Below are positions 1 through 13,216 of a stretch of DNA of 64,000 nt, in pieces. The stretch spans positions 122,468 through 186,467 of the forward strand of contig JAHLJZ010000042.1 of assembly GCA_025602915.1 (NCBI GenBank), in the 5' to 3' direction. The first letter of the stretch is position 1. Each line of letters starts with the position of its first letter. This DNA comes from Paraphysoderma sedebokerense. Lineage: Eukaryota > Blastocladiomycota > Physodermatomycetes > Physodermatales > Physodermataceae. Under the pieces are notes generated by a model, which was not told the origin of the DNA, ran no database searches, and saw only the letters and a program-made list of their open reading frames with translations. A program made the position numbers and the translations under genes.

Positions 1-1844
1 GACCTGTAGGCTGGATAAGTGTTTACGATATCTTAATGTTATTGCAAGTACGAACCTCATTTGCTTCATGATAAATTTTATCCTCATTACCTAATCCAAT
101 TTATTCATTGTCTTTAAGGATTGTAATATCCATTTATACGAAAGTGAATTGGACGACGCCCTGAAAGTTGTCAATGAAAACTGCGATGTCGAAGTCAAAG
201 AAATATCGATTTATCAACCAGACCATGTGCAGAGGATTACGGCAGAAGAGGAAATATTTGCAGCTGATGGGAATATTGAAGAAGTGTTGGCAATCGACAG
301 AAGGTAAGTTTTTCAGTTGTCTTGACCCTCAGCTGGGTGATGCCTAATTCATTCCCAGAGATGAGATCTCAAAGGACCCCTCAGAGTCTACGGCCGAACT
401 TATTAAATTCAACGTAATCGATTTATTATGCGAAGAAATATTGTCTCAGGTATGTCATGGTTGTCAAGGCTCATGATGTAAACTATTATTCATTTGAATT
501 TGTGTTAGATTGAACCGCAATTTGAATCTTCCATGGAATCCGTCCGTACGTCTACAGCGAAGAGCAGCGCTCGTTCCACGCATTGGAAAGATAACAGCCA
601 ATTCTTAACTGATTGGGACCACAAACAACCGAGCGAATTGGACGGAGTAATGACTATCAGATCTATATCGTTACAAAGCCGAACTTCTTCAGCCCGACCA
701 ATGTATGCTCTGTGCTTATTGTTCACATAACCTGAAGTAATTTCTAATCTCAACAAAATGATTACGAATAGCACCGCCCATCAAATCCCATTTTTAGCAG
801 GTTCGAATACACCGGCCCATTCCAATTCTCTTTCACGCCCTGCAACGGCGCTACAGCTTGGAACGTCTCCGTATCTTCGGCAAAATTTATTCAGCGCGTC
901 GAATAAACGGCATCTCCCAAGTACCCGATTACCGCCCATAAATGTTACTGCAGGACGAACAACTGTTGATGCACCAACCAAGTCAAGGTGGTTTTAACTT
1001 CTTTTTCCGAGTCTTTTTGACTTGTGGCGTTAACGAAGCTTTCATATTTGCGGTTTAGTATCCCTCGGCCAATGACCACAGCCCACAGCCGACTTCATCG
1101 GTAAGCTATTAAACGCTATTCTATCGAATCCGAGGTTTTGATTAATCTTTTTCGTAAACAGAGACGACACCAGACCTAGTACTGGCGGGAATCGATTACC
1201 TCCCATTTCAGTTTCAAATGCAACCCGAATCGGGACACCATTCATCAAGCAACCAGAGAATCCATTGGTGGAGTCTTCATCCCAAAGTCATCAGAGGGTG
1301 CATTATCAGAACAGATACACTCATCTTTTGCCGTTCACTAAACCTCCCTTTTTCTACTCATAGACCTTGCGACCCCAAACCGCGATCACCTTTTCCGCAC
1401 CCAACCCAAAAGAGTCTTCTCATTCGACTCATTCGAATCCCCGCGCTTATACATCGAGGTTACCCCGATTGATATCCGCTAGTACAAGCAGGACATCCTC
1501 AGTCAATCATATCAATAACGGCAAAGATTCAGAAAATAAGGTTTATAACCTTTTTATCGTTCCCTGTTTTACTACAAAGTCTGATATTCGTTGCATTAAA
1601 ATAGCAGAGTACCCATTCAAAAATACATTCCTCAATTACAACTTCCCGCTCATCTTCGTCCCAATCTAAATCAACTCTCAATATACCCAACCCATCTTCG
1701 TCGTCCTCGTTAAATATCACGACACCTCAGCAATCACAAAACCAAAGTAAACCTTCGTCAATGTCATCAAATAGGTATTCTTCATCGTCAAATAGATTTG
1801 GGAGTTCAAGGTATAAATCAGGGAATAAGTCCAATAAAGGGTAA
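1..1844 (+). CDS. 3' part of an unrecognised Ser-rich multi-exon gene
   Basis: The gene enters from the left edge; the first bases (gacct) look like an exon tail followed by a GT donor. Coding then resumes at about 119 and can be followed through several short introns (gtaagt/gtatgt donors near 304 and 450, further introns near 704, 988, 1100, 1300 and 1540) with frame preserved at each junction. The N-terminal visible part is acidic (a stretch ELDDALKVVNENCDVEVKE, then LIKFNVIDLLCEEILSQIE), and the C-terminal third is low complexity, rich in Ser, Thr, Asn and Gln. The frame stops with TAA at 1842-1844. I do not recognise the family. The last exon could be cut further by an intron, since the stop overlaps a GGTAAGT that would also serve as a donor; the 3' end is therefore uncertain. 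Confidence 0.55.
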
Positions 1845-2490
1845 GTTCAGATTTTGGGATGAATTATTTTTGCGAATCAATAATCAATTATTCAAATCAA
1901 AACGTTGATAACGGGGGTGGAAATTTTTTCTGTACATTACTTGAAACTATAATTGTAAAATAAATATACTATTCTTTTTTATGCTTTGATAATGTTAACA
2001 ACTCTTCGAAGAATATTGTCAGGTTCAGAAAACCTTTTTAATGTTGCAGTCAAACTGTAATTTATCGTCGACTCTAGTTATTGCGATTTAAATCATAGCC
2101 TATTAGAATATTCAAGTCATTCAAATCATCTCAAAAATATTTATCACTCACAAAGTTACTCCAAGTAAATTCATTAACCTCAATAAAATTATTTTTATTA
2201 TCTGCATTCTAAATAATAACAAATAAAATCATGACCATCTCGACACAAATTCAAACCAATATCTCTCCACATCCATCCATCTTTACTACCCTGAACAAAA
2301 TATCAATATACTATCAACCCCATTTCAATCAAATTCATCACCAAATTTAATCAAAAAATATATTATTAATCCTGCACTCCTTTTTTTGTCTGCATTTTGT
2401 CGTGTATTGTTCTCCCTTTGATTTTGAGTGATCAAATGAATGGTTTAGCAGAAAACTAATATTCGACCCATCATCACCCACGTCGCGCGT
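1845..2490. other. AT-rich intergenic stretch
   Basis: I see no coding frame, tRNA or clear repeat here. The sequence is AT-rich with scattered AATAAA-like signals that could serve the upstream gene. It separates that gene from the copia remnant. Confidence 0.5.
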
Positions 2491-2494
2491 ACCC

Positions 2495-3690
2495 TTCTTA
2501 TGCAATGCAACCTACCAAGTTCAAGTTGGGGATACGCTGTCATGCATGCTAATTACCTTGCTGGTTACTGGCCCCACTCTTTTCATAACTACGCTTCGCC
2601 CAACGAAATCCTCAACATGGTACCTCAAAACTGATGCAGACCGCCTGGTTAATGAGCTACTATCTTTAAACCAAAGCTCACATTTATTCCCTTACCATAA
2701 TCATATTACAATCCGATCCATATCTTGCTCCTGCTTCTCTATTACAACCAAAAGCTAACAAACGCTCCAATAAACAGGCCCCTACGGCAGCTACTTCCTC
2801 TAATATTTCCTCCTCGCGCTCTAACGCCTCCCCTTCGTGCCCCAAATGCAAAACGCTCCCGCAAATCCTTCTCCCGCTGATCAACTTGGGACTTTACATG
2901 ACGACGGCGGGCCCCCGCATCATGCTACCCCCCAAGTTGAGGGGGAGGATGCAGACCTGAACTCGAAGGATGTCGATGATAACATTGACGTCGAAAAATC
3001 TAATGCGGATGAAAGTGATAAGTCCTGATCTGGCACCATAGATACAATATTAATGAACATATCAAACATCCTGGGGATTCTGGGGTCAATGAGACCAACT
3101 GTGATCAGATTCTCTATACTACCATTAACCATACTATAACGGCAAATGCAATTCTTGAAAAGGATCCAGACTTCAGAGTCGACTACTATACAACAATGTC
3201 GAGAACGATCTGATTGGCCGAAGTGGGAAGAAGCGATCCAAGTCGAGTTGAGCGTGAGATCAATGAAGAAACGACGAGTATTCTCAACCCCTGTCGATGT
3301 ACCGAAGAATAAAACTCTAGTAGGCTGCTTGTGGGTCTTTGTCCGCAAACGAAATGCCGAAGGCGAGATTGAGCGATATAAAGCTCTCCTTGTTGCTCAG
3401 GGCTTCTCGCAACGACCCGGAGTTGATTATCAAACTACATATTCCCAGGTTGTCGATTTAATTACGACGAGGCTACTCACAGCCTTCGTCGTCCCTCGTC
3501 GCCACCAACAAGCTTGAGATGTCCTCCATGGACGTTGTTACGGCATAATTATACGGCGAATTGGAGCACGATGTCTATATGAAAGTCCCCGAAGGCATCG
3601 AAATCCCTAATGTATTAGAAAGACCAGGGGTTAAATTAGTGAAAAGTATATACGGACTCACATAGAGCCTGAAGGCAATGGTATTAGCGA
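2495..3690 (+). mobile_element. Decayed Ty1/copia-type retrotransposon remnant
   Basis: Three pieces line up in the order of a copia polyprotein. At about 2508-2625 a frame reads LPSSSWGYAVMHANYL followed by SPNEIL, the pattern of the C-terminal integrase region (lP..lW..Av..A.yl ... tP.el). At 2837-3028 there is an acidic linker. At 3146-3500 a frame gives the reverse-transcriptase (RVT_2) start with GCLWVFVRKRNAEG, RYKALLVAQGFSQRPGVDY and TYSQVVD. After a frame change it continues with SSMDVVTA, a stop, LYGELEHDVYMKVPEG and VKSIYGL up to about 3670. Frames are broken by stops and shifts, and I cannot see LTRs, gag, protease or RNase H, so this is a dead internal fragment. Identification as copia is secure; the exact ends are not. 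Confidence 0.75.
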
Positions 3691-5523
3691 CTGATCAAGT
3701 TAGTTGATTATTAGGGGCTGAGTACATATATATAGTATATACAAAGAAGTGCTCATGAATTACAAAATATAGTGCTTACAGCTTAAAGCCCAAGCATGGT
3801 AATACTAAATAGTTGATAATATGGGTGATGTCAATCTTGAACAGATTTCAATTTTGCGCGGCTTGAGCATTGACTTGTACAAACCACGAACAGGATCAAC
3901 CATTAAAATTCAAATTTATTACTGCATTACTGGAGGCATATTAGTAATGATATGTAAACGGTGTTCGATGCCGTGATGCCGGGAAGTAATATGAGTGGTA
4001 TTAAAATAGTTATAACGCTGTTAAGTGAGAGTTAATGGAGAGAAAAGAGAGAGGGTAGTGTAATATTAGGCGTTGAGCCAAGCCACCTCAATCAACCCCA
4101 ATCAATAAATTCAAGAAGTGGTTTGATTGCTGTGCGGTTGGGTTTTGGTGTGGCAATTGGAATGGATGGGATATGGAAGGACGATAGGTTTTGAAGAGGG
4201 GATTAAAAAAATTCATCATATAGTGAAGTAATGTTATAGAGGAAGTAGTTTGGAAATTTGATAATTTTATAAACATTCATGAGAATGAAACATTGTCAAA
4301 GTCGATAGTCTATCAGCCCCCCAAATTAACATATTCCATCAAACAAGCCGTTTCAAAGTCATCACACCATGCTGAAGAAACGAAGAAAAATTTCCATGAT
4401 CACATCACAAAGCTAAATCCAAACGGGCGGAAATAAACTATCCCAATGCATTGCTTGTAATCGAATGCAAAGCTTGTACTATGTTTCCAGCCACGGAATT
4501 CATTTATCTTGAACACGAAGCCTACTATATCTAAAACCCATGAAGCGGTTCCAAATTTCCGAGCCCCGAACGCCGAGCCAAGTGATACCGCATGGAATTA
4601 AGCTTTGGTGCAATCCGTGCAAAGCCCGACCCGCCGGGTGGCAGCGAAATCGGTTGAAGGGTGGTTTGAACGTTTTAATGAATGAATGAATGGATGGTTT
4701 TTTGAGTGTTTTTCTTGTTTAATTCATGTCAAAATGTCAGAGTGTGACGCTTGTTTATTGATGGCTGTCATGAAACGTGCGTGAGGAGGCATAAAAAAAA
4801 TTTGGAGAGGCGAGGGGTGATGATGTGTTGAATCTCACGTAAGACAAGTGTGGTGGGATGTAAGAGATTTGCGACTACGAATTTCGGGAACGATTGTTGA
4901 GTTGATTTAAACAATGTTTTTACTAATACGTACGTAAGAAGTTAGCGAGCGGTTTTTGAAACCGTCAAAGGCGTTGGGCGGACATTTTGTTTTATGAGAT
5001 TTTAGGGTGATGTGTGGTAGTGAGGGATGATGTATTGACAATATGATAAGATGGGTTGACGGTTTTAAGAGCATTCTGGGAAGGGATGTAGACAATCCGG
5101 GATTGGCGATCGATCTGCGTTGCTGGGTCAAGAGGACAAGGGTTCGATTGTGGATAAGAGAGAATGTCCAACGCTTGTATTAGCTGAGTCTGCTGAGAAT
5201 AGACGAGGATGTCGCATAATGATGCGGAATAAAGGGGTGCGAAAATAGGGGTGGAATTTGACAATTCCAGGGCGGGGCGGGAGAGGGGCGCGGCGTCGGG
5301 GACAATAGCACGAGCCATAAGCTTCGCGTTCTCCCCAGCGCATGCGTCTGGTGCACAGCATTTATTTTTCATCCTCACTTAATTCGACTTTAATTATTTC
5401 CCTCGGCTCATTGCATTTACCCCCCGCCATCCCCCGTCTTGCTTTTTTTATGCCCGGAATTTCTTGTGTAGAGTTTATTTCCTCTTCCTGTTCCGCATTT
5501 CACCCCCTACTCTCTCCTTCCCT
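3691..5523. other. Long intergenic region without a recognisable gene
   Basis: About 1.8 kb holding only short open frames with no family resemblance. A short GAAT-type tandem run (tgaatgaatgaatggatgg) lies near 4677-4697. The last few hundred bases, with CT-rich tracts just before 5524, are the likely promoter and 5' leader of the F-box/LRR gene. Confidence 0.4.
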
Positions 5524-7245
5524 ATGTCGGTGTCTAAATCTACCTTTGCCGAAATTGACAATCTCATAGATTCTTTGACCTCGTCTACCCTCGCCTCCCC
5601 GCCATCTTCTCCAAGCGCAAACGCAATTTCAGCAATGTATTCAAACCAACGCTCCATCTCCGTTTTCCCCGCAGAAATACTCCTTCATATAGGTTCATTC
5701 CTAATCCCGCCCGTCACTTCAATTCAGTCCCGTCAACCTCAGAATGAATTGTACAATTTGGCACTAGTCTCTAAGCAGTTCAACGTCCTCTTTACTCCTT
5801 GTTTATACAAATACCCCATTATATCCACTCTTAATGACCTCAAAAAACTGCGGACACTTATCGAAGATAGTTCAAAGTATTACCTGAGCCATGCCTCGGC
5901 CGAGTCCCCCGCCCTAACTAGGCCCGCCCCGCCGTTACACCCATATTTTACTTTTCTGCAAGGCATTAATTTGGCGACGTTGGAGGATCATTACAGAGCG
6001 AATTCGACGGTGTCGGCTCAAATTAGAGATATTATGTCATCGGTGGTGAAACGGACTCCAGAAGTCACTGAAAAGCAGCAGTATCAAGCCGTCCTCGATG
6101 ACTTGCGGAACACACCGTCCTTGTTACTTACAAGTGGTAATTGTAGTACTAGTAATAGTAATGGTGCAGTCGAAAGATCCGCTGCGTCTACTGAACGTCA
6201 GAGAGCGGAATCGACAGACGATTTACCCAGCGCAAAGAGACGAAAGAGACATCCGTTGCTACTCTTGGACAATCATTCCGAACACATTGCTTCTAGTTCA
6301 AGTCATGTATCCTCGTCTTCGAGTGGTTCGGCTCCTTCGTCGTTGGGTTCGGGTATGAAGCGAACTCAAAGTATGTTTGATACTACGCAATCGGCCGCCG
6401 CCGCCGTCCCTACCTCAGCCGATTACCTCGACCTTTCCAACTCCAACTCCTCGTCTCCAAGATTATACAATTCTTCGTCCCGCTCATGTTCATCGACTTC
6501 GTCCAGTCCATTGTCCTCACCAATTGGATCCTCGTTCAACTCAACCCTCTCATTATCGCCTCTCCTGAATTCATCACAATTCAATTCCTACCCACCCCCA
6601 CAAATCACCTACCTCAATCTCTCATTCATCAAATCACTCCGTCACCCCCACTTTCAATCCCTCACACCCCACCTCTCAAACTTAACAGCACTCAACCTCT
6701 CCGGAATTTCCCGCTCCGACACATTCTTCTCCAAACTCCTCCCATCCTGTCCTAACCTCCTTCGACTCTCGTTATCCTGGAACTCCAACATCACCGACCT
6801 CACACTCCTCCATGTTTCGTTATCCAACAAAAATTTAACTCATTTAGATATAACCCACTGCACGGAACTTTCCTCTACCGGACTTTCCCTCGTGATACGG
6901 GAATGTTCAAAACTCCAATACTTTTCCATGAACTTTTGTCTCCGTATTTCCAAAGATATCATCAAACTCGCTCTAACGGGTTGGACACAATTGAAATGGA
7001 TTAACGCTGTGGGTTGTAGAGCTAGTAAATCCGAGATAGAAGAGTGGTGGGGACTCTTGGTTGATGGAAAAAAGTTACTGGATATGGAGAATTTACCGGT
7101 TGAGTTGTTGAAAAGTGAAAGTGAAAGTGACGAGGAAGATGAAGATGAATTGGAGGATGATGAATCGAGGAAAGAAGAAATATTGAGAGCCGAAAAGTTG
7201 ATGGTGAATCAAGATGATGGGATACCGTTTTACTTGGATTTATAA
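5524..7245 (+). CDS. F-box and leucine-rich-repeat protein, probable SCF substrate receptor
   Basis: A single-exon frame of 573 codons. The start at 5524 (MSVSKSTFAEIDNLIDS) is the first in-frame ATG; the open frame runs further upstream without one. Near residues 43-90 lies an F-box-like segment (ISVFPAEILLHIGSFLIPP, then LYNLALVSKQFNVLFTPCLY). A long Ser-rich, low-complexity middle follows. From about residue 355 there are amino-acid leucine-rich repeats of the cysteine-containing type (ITYLNLSFIKSLRHP, LTALNLSGISRS, LRLSLSWNSNITDLTLLHV, THLDITHCTELSSTGLSLV, LQYFSMNFCLRISKD). The tail is highly acidic (SESESDEEDEDELEDDES). By family, such proteins bind Skp1 through the F-box and a target through the LRRs in SCF ubiquitin ligases. 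The specific target cannot be read. Confidence 0.8.
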   Translation: MSVSKSTFAEIDNLIDSLTSSTLASPPSSPSANAISAMYSNQRSISVFPAEILLHIGSFLIPPVTSIQSRQPQNELYNLALVSKQFNVLFTPCLYKYPIISTLNDLKKLRTLIEDSSKYYLSHASAESPALTRPAPPLHPYFTFLQGINLATLEDHYRANSTVSAQIRDIMSSVVKRTPEVTEKQQYQAVLDDLRNTPSLLLTSGNCSTSNSNGAVERSAASTERQRAESTDDLPSAKRRKRHPLLLLDNHSEHIASSSSHVSSSSSGSAPSSLGSGMKRTQSMFDTTQSAAAAVPTSADYLDLSNSNSSSPRLYNSSSRSCSSTSSSPLSSPIGSSFNSTLSLSPLLNSSQFNSYPPPQITYLNLSFIKSLRHPHFQSLTPHLSNLTALNLSGISRSDTFFSKLLPSCPNLLRLSLSWNSNITDLTLLHVSLSNKNLTHLDITHCTELSSTGLSLVIRECSKLQYFSMNFCLRISKDIIKLALTGWTQLKWINAVGCRASKSEIEEWWGLLVDGKKLLDMENLPVELLKSESESDEEDEDELEDDESRKEEILRAEKLMVNQDDGIPFYLDL

Positions 7246-7855
7246 ATTTTTTTTTGTCAAGTTGTCAGTCCGTTAGTTGTCAAATCGTTCATTGAAATCT
7301 TCAAGCCAGTTAGATTGATTATTCTTTTGCTATTATTATTGTAATTTGTATGCTTCACTTCTTCAATTACCGCTGCATCTGCATGGCCTTTTTTGCGTGC
7401 CATCAGTTTCATTGCATCCGATGCGAAGTTTTGATTTATATCCTGATGACGATATATCTTATTACAATAATGTATTGACGGATTAAATACCGAGATTTTA
7501 AATAAACTCAACTTTGCAATGTAGAACTATCCAATGACTTTAGATGACAAGCATTGCTTGCAAGACTCGATACGGCGCGCTTGTTCAGCGTCCGTCCGTT
7601 TATGCTGCCACCAGGACAGCATTTGAAATTTGGATTGAGGGAAACAGAACAGTCGGTAAAGTCTATCTGAGCACAGATCCAGATGAAAGGTTCGATAACG
7701 TGTTTATTGATCATAGGTATATTCTAATGTGTACATTCGTGGGTTATCCTAATATGATACATTGCTAGAAAATTACATGTTTTTTCCAATACTTTTTCCG
7801 TTAACATAAATGCTGCAACTAGTCTACTTAACGTGTTTGTAATATACAAAAGCAT
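7246..7855. other. Convergent 3' intergenic region
   Basis: It lies between the ends of the F-box/LRR and the F-box/ankyrin genes. Short frames exist on both strands (for example 7544-7768 plus and 7257-7511 minus), but none shows a family signature. I see no tRNA. Confidence 0.4.
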
Positions 7856-8848
7856 TTAACAAGCAGCACGGATTGTAATACCAGTTTTGTTTTGTCGCAA
7901 TAGCGCTTCTTTCCTTTTAGCCAACCAGGTATTTCGTCGATGTTTCAAAGCACTCATTTCATCCGTTCTATTATTATCCAACAACATTCGAACACCTTCA
8001 TCAAATCCACCAGGATGACTCAATGCATAATACATTGGTAATTTTCCTTCAAAATCTGGCACATTGGGCTGAGCGCCCTTGGCCAATAACACTTTTAGAC
8101 AGGGCAAATCGCGGTTGATGGATACTTTGTGTAAAGCGGTGTGACCAAAAGAGTCTCGTTGGTTAATAGATTGTAAGAATTCGGGGTTTAGAGATAGCAG
8201 ATGAGAAAGAATATTGGCATGTCCATTGTCTGCTGCCGCATGGATGAGGGTGGATATCGGTAGAGACTCGGAAAGCGAAGACGACGATGAGGGTAAGGAG
8301 CGAGAGTGGTAAAATAACAACAATTTGAGAATATCTAGTGAGCCGCTTTTCACAGCATGAATGAGAGGGCTCTCTCCTCTAAAATTCTGAGCATGAATGT
8401 TGACTCGATATGAGGAGAGCAAGAACTGCACGGTTGACAAGTGGTGATTGATGACTGCGTATGCGAGTGGAGTGAAGCCGTAATTGTCGGATTGATCGAT
8501 GACGGATGCGATGGGAAGAGGAGAAGAAGATGATGAAAGTGACGAGTGATGGGCTAGCAATGAAGAGAGGGTGTGGAGATGGCCAGATTGGCAGAGGATG
8601 TGGACTGGGGTTTGCCCTTTGCGATCAGCAGTTGAGAGTGGGATCAATTGGTAGAGGGAGGGCGGGATTGGTTTAGCGAGCGATCTGAGGTTGTTGAATC
8701 TTGCGATGTGGAAGTGCAGGAAGGCTCTGTCTGAGAGGATGCGAGCGAAGCGACGGGAGGTTGGGAGAGCGGCGGCCAGGTGCAGGGGATCGAGGTTGAG
8801 GAGGATGTTGACGAGGAGTTCGTCCGGGACAGAGGCGATGTGGGTCAT
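7856..8848 (-). CDS. F-box plus ankyrin-repeat protein
   Basis: About 330 codons if translation begins at the ATG at 8848 (MTHIASVPDELLVNILLNL). This start places the F-box (VPDELLVNILLNLDPLHLAAAL, trimmed here to the first part) at the N-terminus, as is usual. The frame stays open upstream to another ATG at 9094, but that extension has no recognisable domain and is probably leader. Ankyrin repeats follow: GQTPVHILCQSGHLHTLSSLL, YGFTPLAYAVINHHLSTVQ, GESPLIHAVKSGSLDILKL, a unit with LIHAAADNGHANILSHLL, and GHTALHKVSINRDLPCLKVLL. Ser-rich loops interrupt them. The family role is substrate binding for an SCF ubiquitin ligase or a scaffold. No introns are needed. Confidence 0.75.
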   Translation of the reverse strand: MTHIASVPDELLVNILLNLDPLHLAAALPTSRRFARILSDRAFLHFHIARFNNLRSLAKPIPPSLYQLIPLSTADRKGQTPVHILCQSGHLHTLSSLLAHHSSLSSSSSPLPIASVIDQSDNYGFTPLAYAVINHHLSTVQFLLSSYRVNIHAQNFRGESPLIHAVKSGSLDILKLLLFYHSRSLPSSSSSLSESLPISTLIHAAADNGHANILSHLLSLNPEFLQSINQRDSFGHTALHKVSINRDLPCLKVLLAKGAQPNVPDFEGKLPMYYALSHPGGFDEGVRMLLDNNRTDEMSALKHRRNTWLAKRKEALLRQNKTGITIRAAC

Positions 8849-9094
8849 TTGCTTCAGATAGTGCAGTGTGGGTATCACTAGTTGTTGTTGTGGTAGAGGG
8901 AATGAGTGGAATTGGAATGAAGAGAGGGAATGAATTGAGAATGCACAGAATTGACTCCGAGTGAAGAACAGGGAACGCGTCGAGATGGCTGCCCAATCAG
9001 CGCGCGTGTCCATGCCGTGATTTCGCAGCATTTCGCTCCTCCATTTTGTCCGCCTTTGTCCTTTCGATCTGGCCAGACACAGTGCATTTGTCAT

Positions 9095-9556
9095 GACTCA
9101 TCTGTATGACTAATATCTATATTCATACTTGCAAGTGCTATAGTGTATCCATTCAATATCACGGCAGGCCTATGGGTTCATGCCGATAAGCAAGTGGAAG
9201 AGAGATTCCCCAGCAGGTGTGCCATTCAAGCCATACAAGTCCCAGACATGCATTCCCTCACTGTGTCCACCGTGGACGCGTCGCTGCCTGGAGAGTGGAT
9301 TCACCCTCTCTGCATTTATAGTATATTCACCGTACAATGGAGATGCTTTGGCACAGTCGTTGATATGTTGCCATTGTGCCGAGTCCGTATTTGTTTGAAT
9401 AAAAGACTAATAGCTGTTAATAGTCTATATCCAATCGAGATCAACACCACCGGCCCACAAGATCTGCAAGAGATTGACAGACCGACAGTCTCCCCTCATC
9501 CCAGTCAACATCTCTGAGATCATCTCTCCATCCATTACCAAACTAGCAATACAATA
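9095..9556. other. Divergent promoter region
   Basis: It lies between the F-box/ankyrin gene (minus) and the TEX9 gene (plus). Short frames here show no family features. It probably carries both promoters. Confidence 0.4.
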
Positions 9557-11460
<1,904 letters not shown>

Positions 11461-12233
11461 AAGTTGCTTGCAAAAAAAAAGTTTTATTTGTTCATAGTGT
11501 TCATACAATTGCGGTTTCCATATTTTAGAAGTGTAACGCAAGGAAACATGAAACTATTATATTTAGGTATTTTTAATATAACGATACTAAGTCTGCGCAT
11601 TGATCCATAACCACATTTGGTTGGGCGCTCTGACTTAATTTCATGTTTTCCTGGAATACTTCAATCCCGTTGTCGTGATCGTAAAAATTATTTTCATCAT
11701 CGACTGAACAGTATATTCATGAGTATAAGCGATTAAGAATAAAAATGACAAAACTCTCAAGAATGTATTGAATCGTCAAGAACAAAATGAAGTAATTTAC
11801 CATAAACCATCCTTCACGGAGTACCTAAACATCCTTCACAGTTGGTTCCAGAATACTGATTCAACCCGGTGTAGCATGGCTGCATGAATCGTTCTACAAA
11901 TGGGTGACATAAATTTTTCGAATACTCGGATTGGTATGGCCCAAATTGTACCGAATGGACATGAGTGGAGAGCAAATGAACTATTGGAAATCAATAAATT
12001 CCTAATATAGTAAATTCTTGTCTGCGCACAAAATAAAGTGTGAATCAAATATGAATTTTAACATCATATGAACATCTCATTAATTATTTTATTTCCAGCC
12101 TATAGCCCCCAAGATTGATCTGCCGTCAATGTCGTGCACGAATTTTTCTGGATAAATGCAATAAACATCAACACCAGTCACAAGGGTTCTAGACGACGAG
12201 ACGTGACGATTCATTTAGGACGCGAAATCGAGG
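11461..12233. other. Intergenic; upstream part of a tandem duplication
   Basis: No gene seen. From about 11720 to 12030 the sequence is recognisably similar to about 13960-14230 (shared stretches such as tgaatcgtcaaga, aaatgggtgac and aatactcggattggt). The duplication that produced the first two array genes therefore included several hundred bases of upstream DNA. Confidence 0.6.
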
Positions 12234-12280
12234 ATTGGTGGAGTGGATGACACGAAATCGACATACTTGGAGGAACCAAT
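12234..12280 (+). promoter_or_regulatory. Inverted CCAAT pair of array copy 1
   Basis: ATTGG at 12234-12238 and CCAAT at 12276-12280, 42 bp start to start, in the context GAGGATTGGTGGAGT ... GAGGAACCAATCCTG. A GACACGA core lies between. The same arrangement precedes the other tandem copies. CCAAT boxes are bound by the HAP/NF-Y complex in fungi; its use here is an inference. A TATA-like ataaaaa lies at 12346-12352 and the ATG at 12476. Confidence 0.65.
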
Positions 12281-12475
12281 CCTGCATTCGGGACTCGATT
12301 AAGACATAATTCTATTGTAGATTACAGAAGTCATCTCGGAAGGGGATAAAAAGGGACGTTGTTTCCTATCTTTGGAATCAGTCAAACACACCAGTTCAAT
12401 TTACCTCCTATCTCCACCAAATAAACACTCTTTCTTTTCTAGACTTCAAATCTTGATAGAAACTCTTTTAAAAAA

Positions 12476-13216
12476 ATGAAATCCATGATCGTTTTCTTTG
12501 CTCTTGTCGCTGTCGCGTTCGCTAGTCCTGTCCCTCAACAATCCAACTCTATTGTCATCGCTGGCAACAACGCCACCACTCAAACTACCACTGGCAGTAT
12601 TACCGACAACCGAAACCTCAATGGTTTCCAGTCCAATTTTATCAATTTCGCCCGTAACAACGCCCAAGGCACTCAACTCAGTGTATTATCTACCTCTGGT
12701 AACGCCGCCAGTGAGCAATTGATGCAAGCTGTTGCAAGAGAAAATAAAGCCGGGGATCAACGTACAGCTGTCGTTCAATCTTTTAATACTGCCTCAGACG
12801 CCCAAGAAGGATTGTTACAAATCGTGGGTAACCAAGCTCTCAGTAACCAAGAAAATGTGGCCATCAGCGCCAACAACCGTGCCAATACTCAATTCGCTAG
12901 AGCCCAAGTCGTCGATAACTTGAGTTTAGGACTCCAATCTAACCTTGCCAGTCTCCAAGGCAACACCGCGAATGTTCAGAACCTTGGTGGCAATATTCGT
13001 GGTAACATTGCCGGTCAACAATCCACTACCATTGAGGCCCTCCGCAACTCCGCCACTGGAGGTCAATTCTTGGGTCTCAATATTGCCGAGAATACCGCTT
13101 TTGCTGGAAAACAAGTCAACAGTGGTTTAGTCTCTGGTAACTCTGCCGCAACTCAATCAATTGAAAGCAACGTTGCTAGAAATGCCGTGAGAGATTGCAA
13201 ACTCCTGCGGAATTAA
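12476..13216 (+). CDS. Secreted Asn/Gln-ladder repeat protein, array copy 1 (altered C-terminus)
   Basis: An intronless frame of 246 codons. MKSMIVFFALVAVAFASPVP is a signal peptide. The mature part is built from about 13-14 coils of 14-16 residues with a G-N-x-A-x(2-3)-Q pattern followed by alternating hydrophobic positions (for example LSTSGNAASEQLMQAVAREN, LQIVGNQALSNQENVAISAN, LASLQGNTANVQNLGGNIRG). Such a spacing suggests a beta-solenoid; it resembles the N-x-A-x-x-x-Q pattern of bacterial curlin, though homology is not shown. Compared with copy 2, a net 10-nt deletion just after RDC shifts the frame, so the protein ends KLLRN and loses the Ser/Ala/Gln tail and its second Cys. The bases for that tail are still present after the stop. 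I infer a cell-surface or extracellular structural role. Confidence 0.85.
   Translation: MKSMIVFFALVAVAFASPVPQQSNSIVIAGNNATTQTTTGSITDNRNLNGFQSNFINFARNNAQGTQLSVLSTSGNAASEQLMQAVARENKAGDQRTAVVQSFNTASDAQEGLLQIVGNQALSNQENVAISANNRANTQFARAQVVDNLSLGLQSNLASLQGNTANVQNLGGNIRGNIAGQQSTTIEALRNSATGGQFLGLNIAENTAFAGKQVNSGLVSGNSAATQSIESNVARNAVRDCKLLRN

Noticed and set aside
7257-7511. Minus-strand frame with the segment DAMKLMARKKGHADAAVIEE
   Set aside because: Reads somewhat like coding sequence, but it sits at the 3' end of another gene and I see no supporting exons or family.
7544-7768. Plus-strand open frame of 74 codons with a protein-like composition
   Set aside because: No family match, no upstream or downstream exons found, and it lies between two convergent genes; it may be chance or a relic exon.
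12926-13114. Minus-strand frame, repeated identically at 15140-15328
   Set aside because: It is the antisense shadow of the two nearly identical repeat-family genes.
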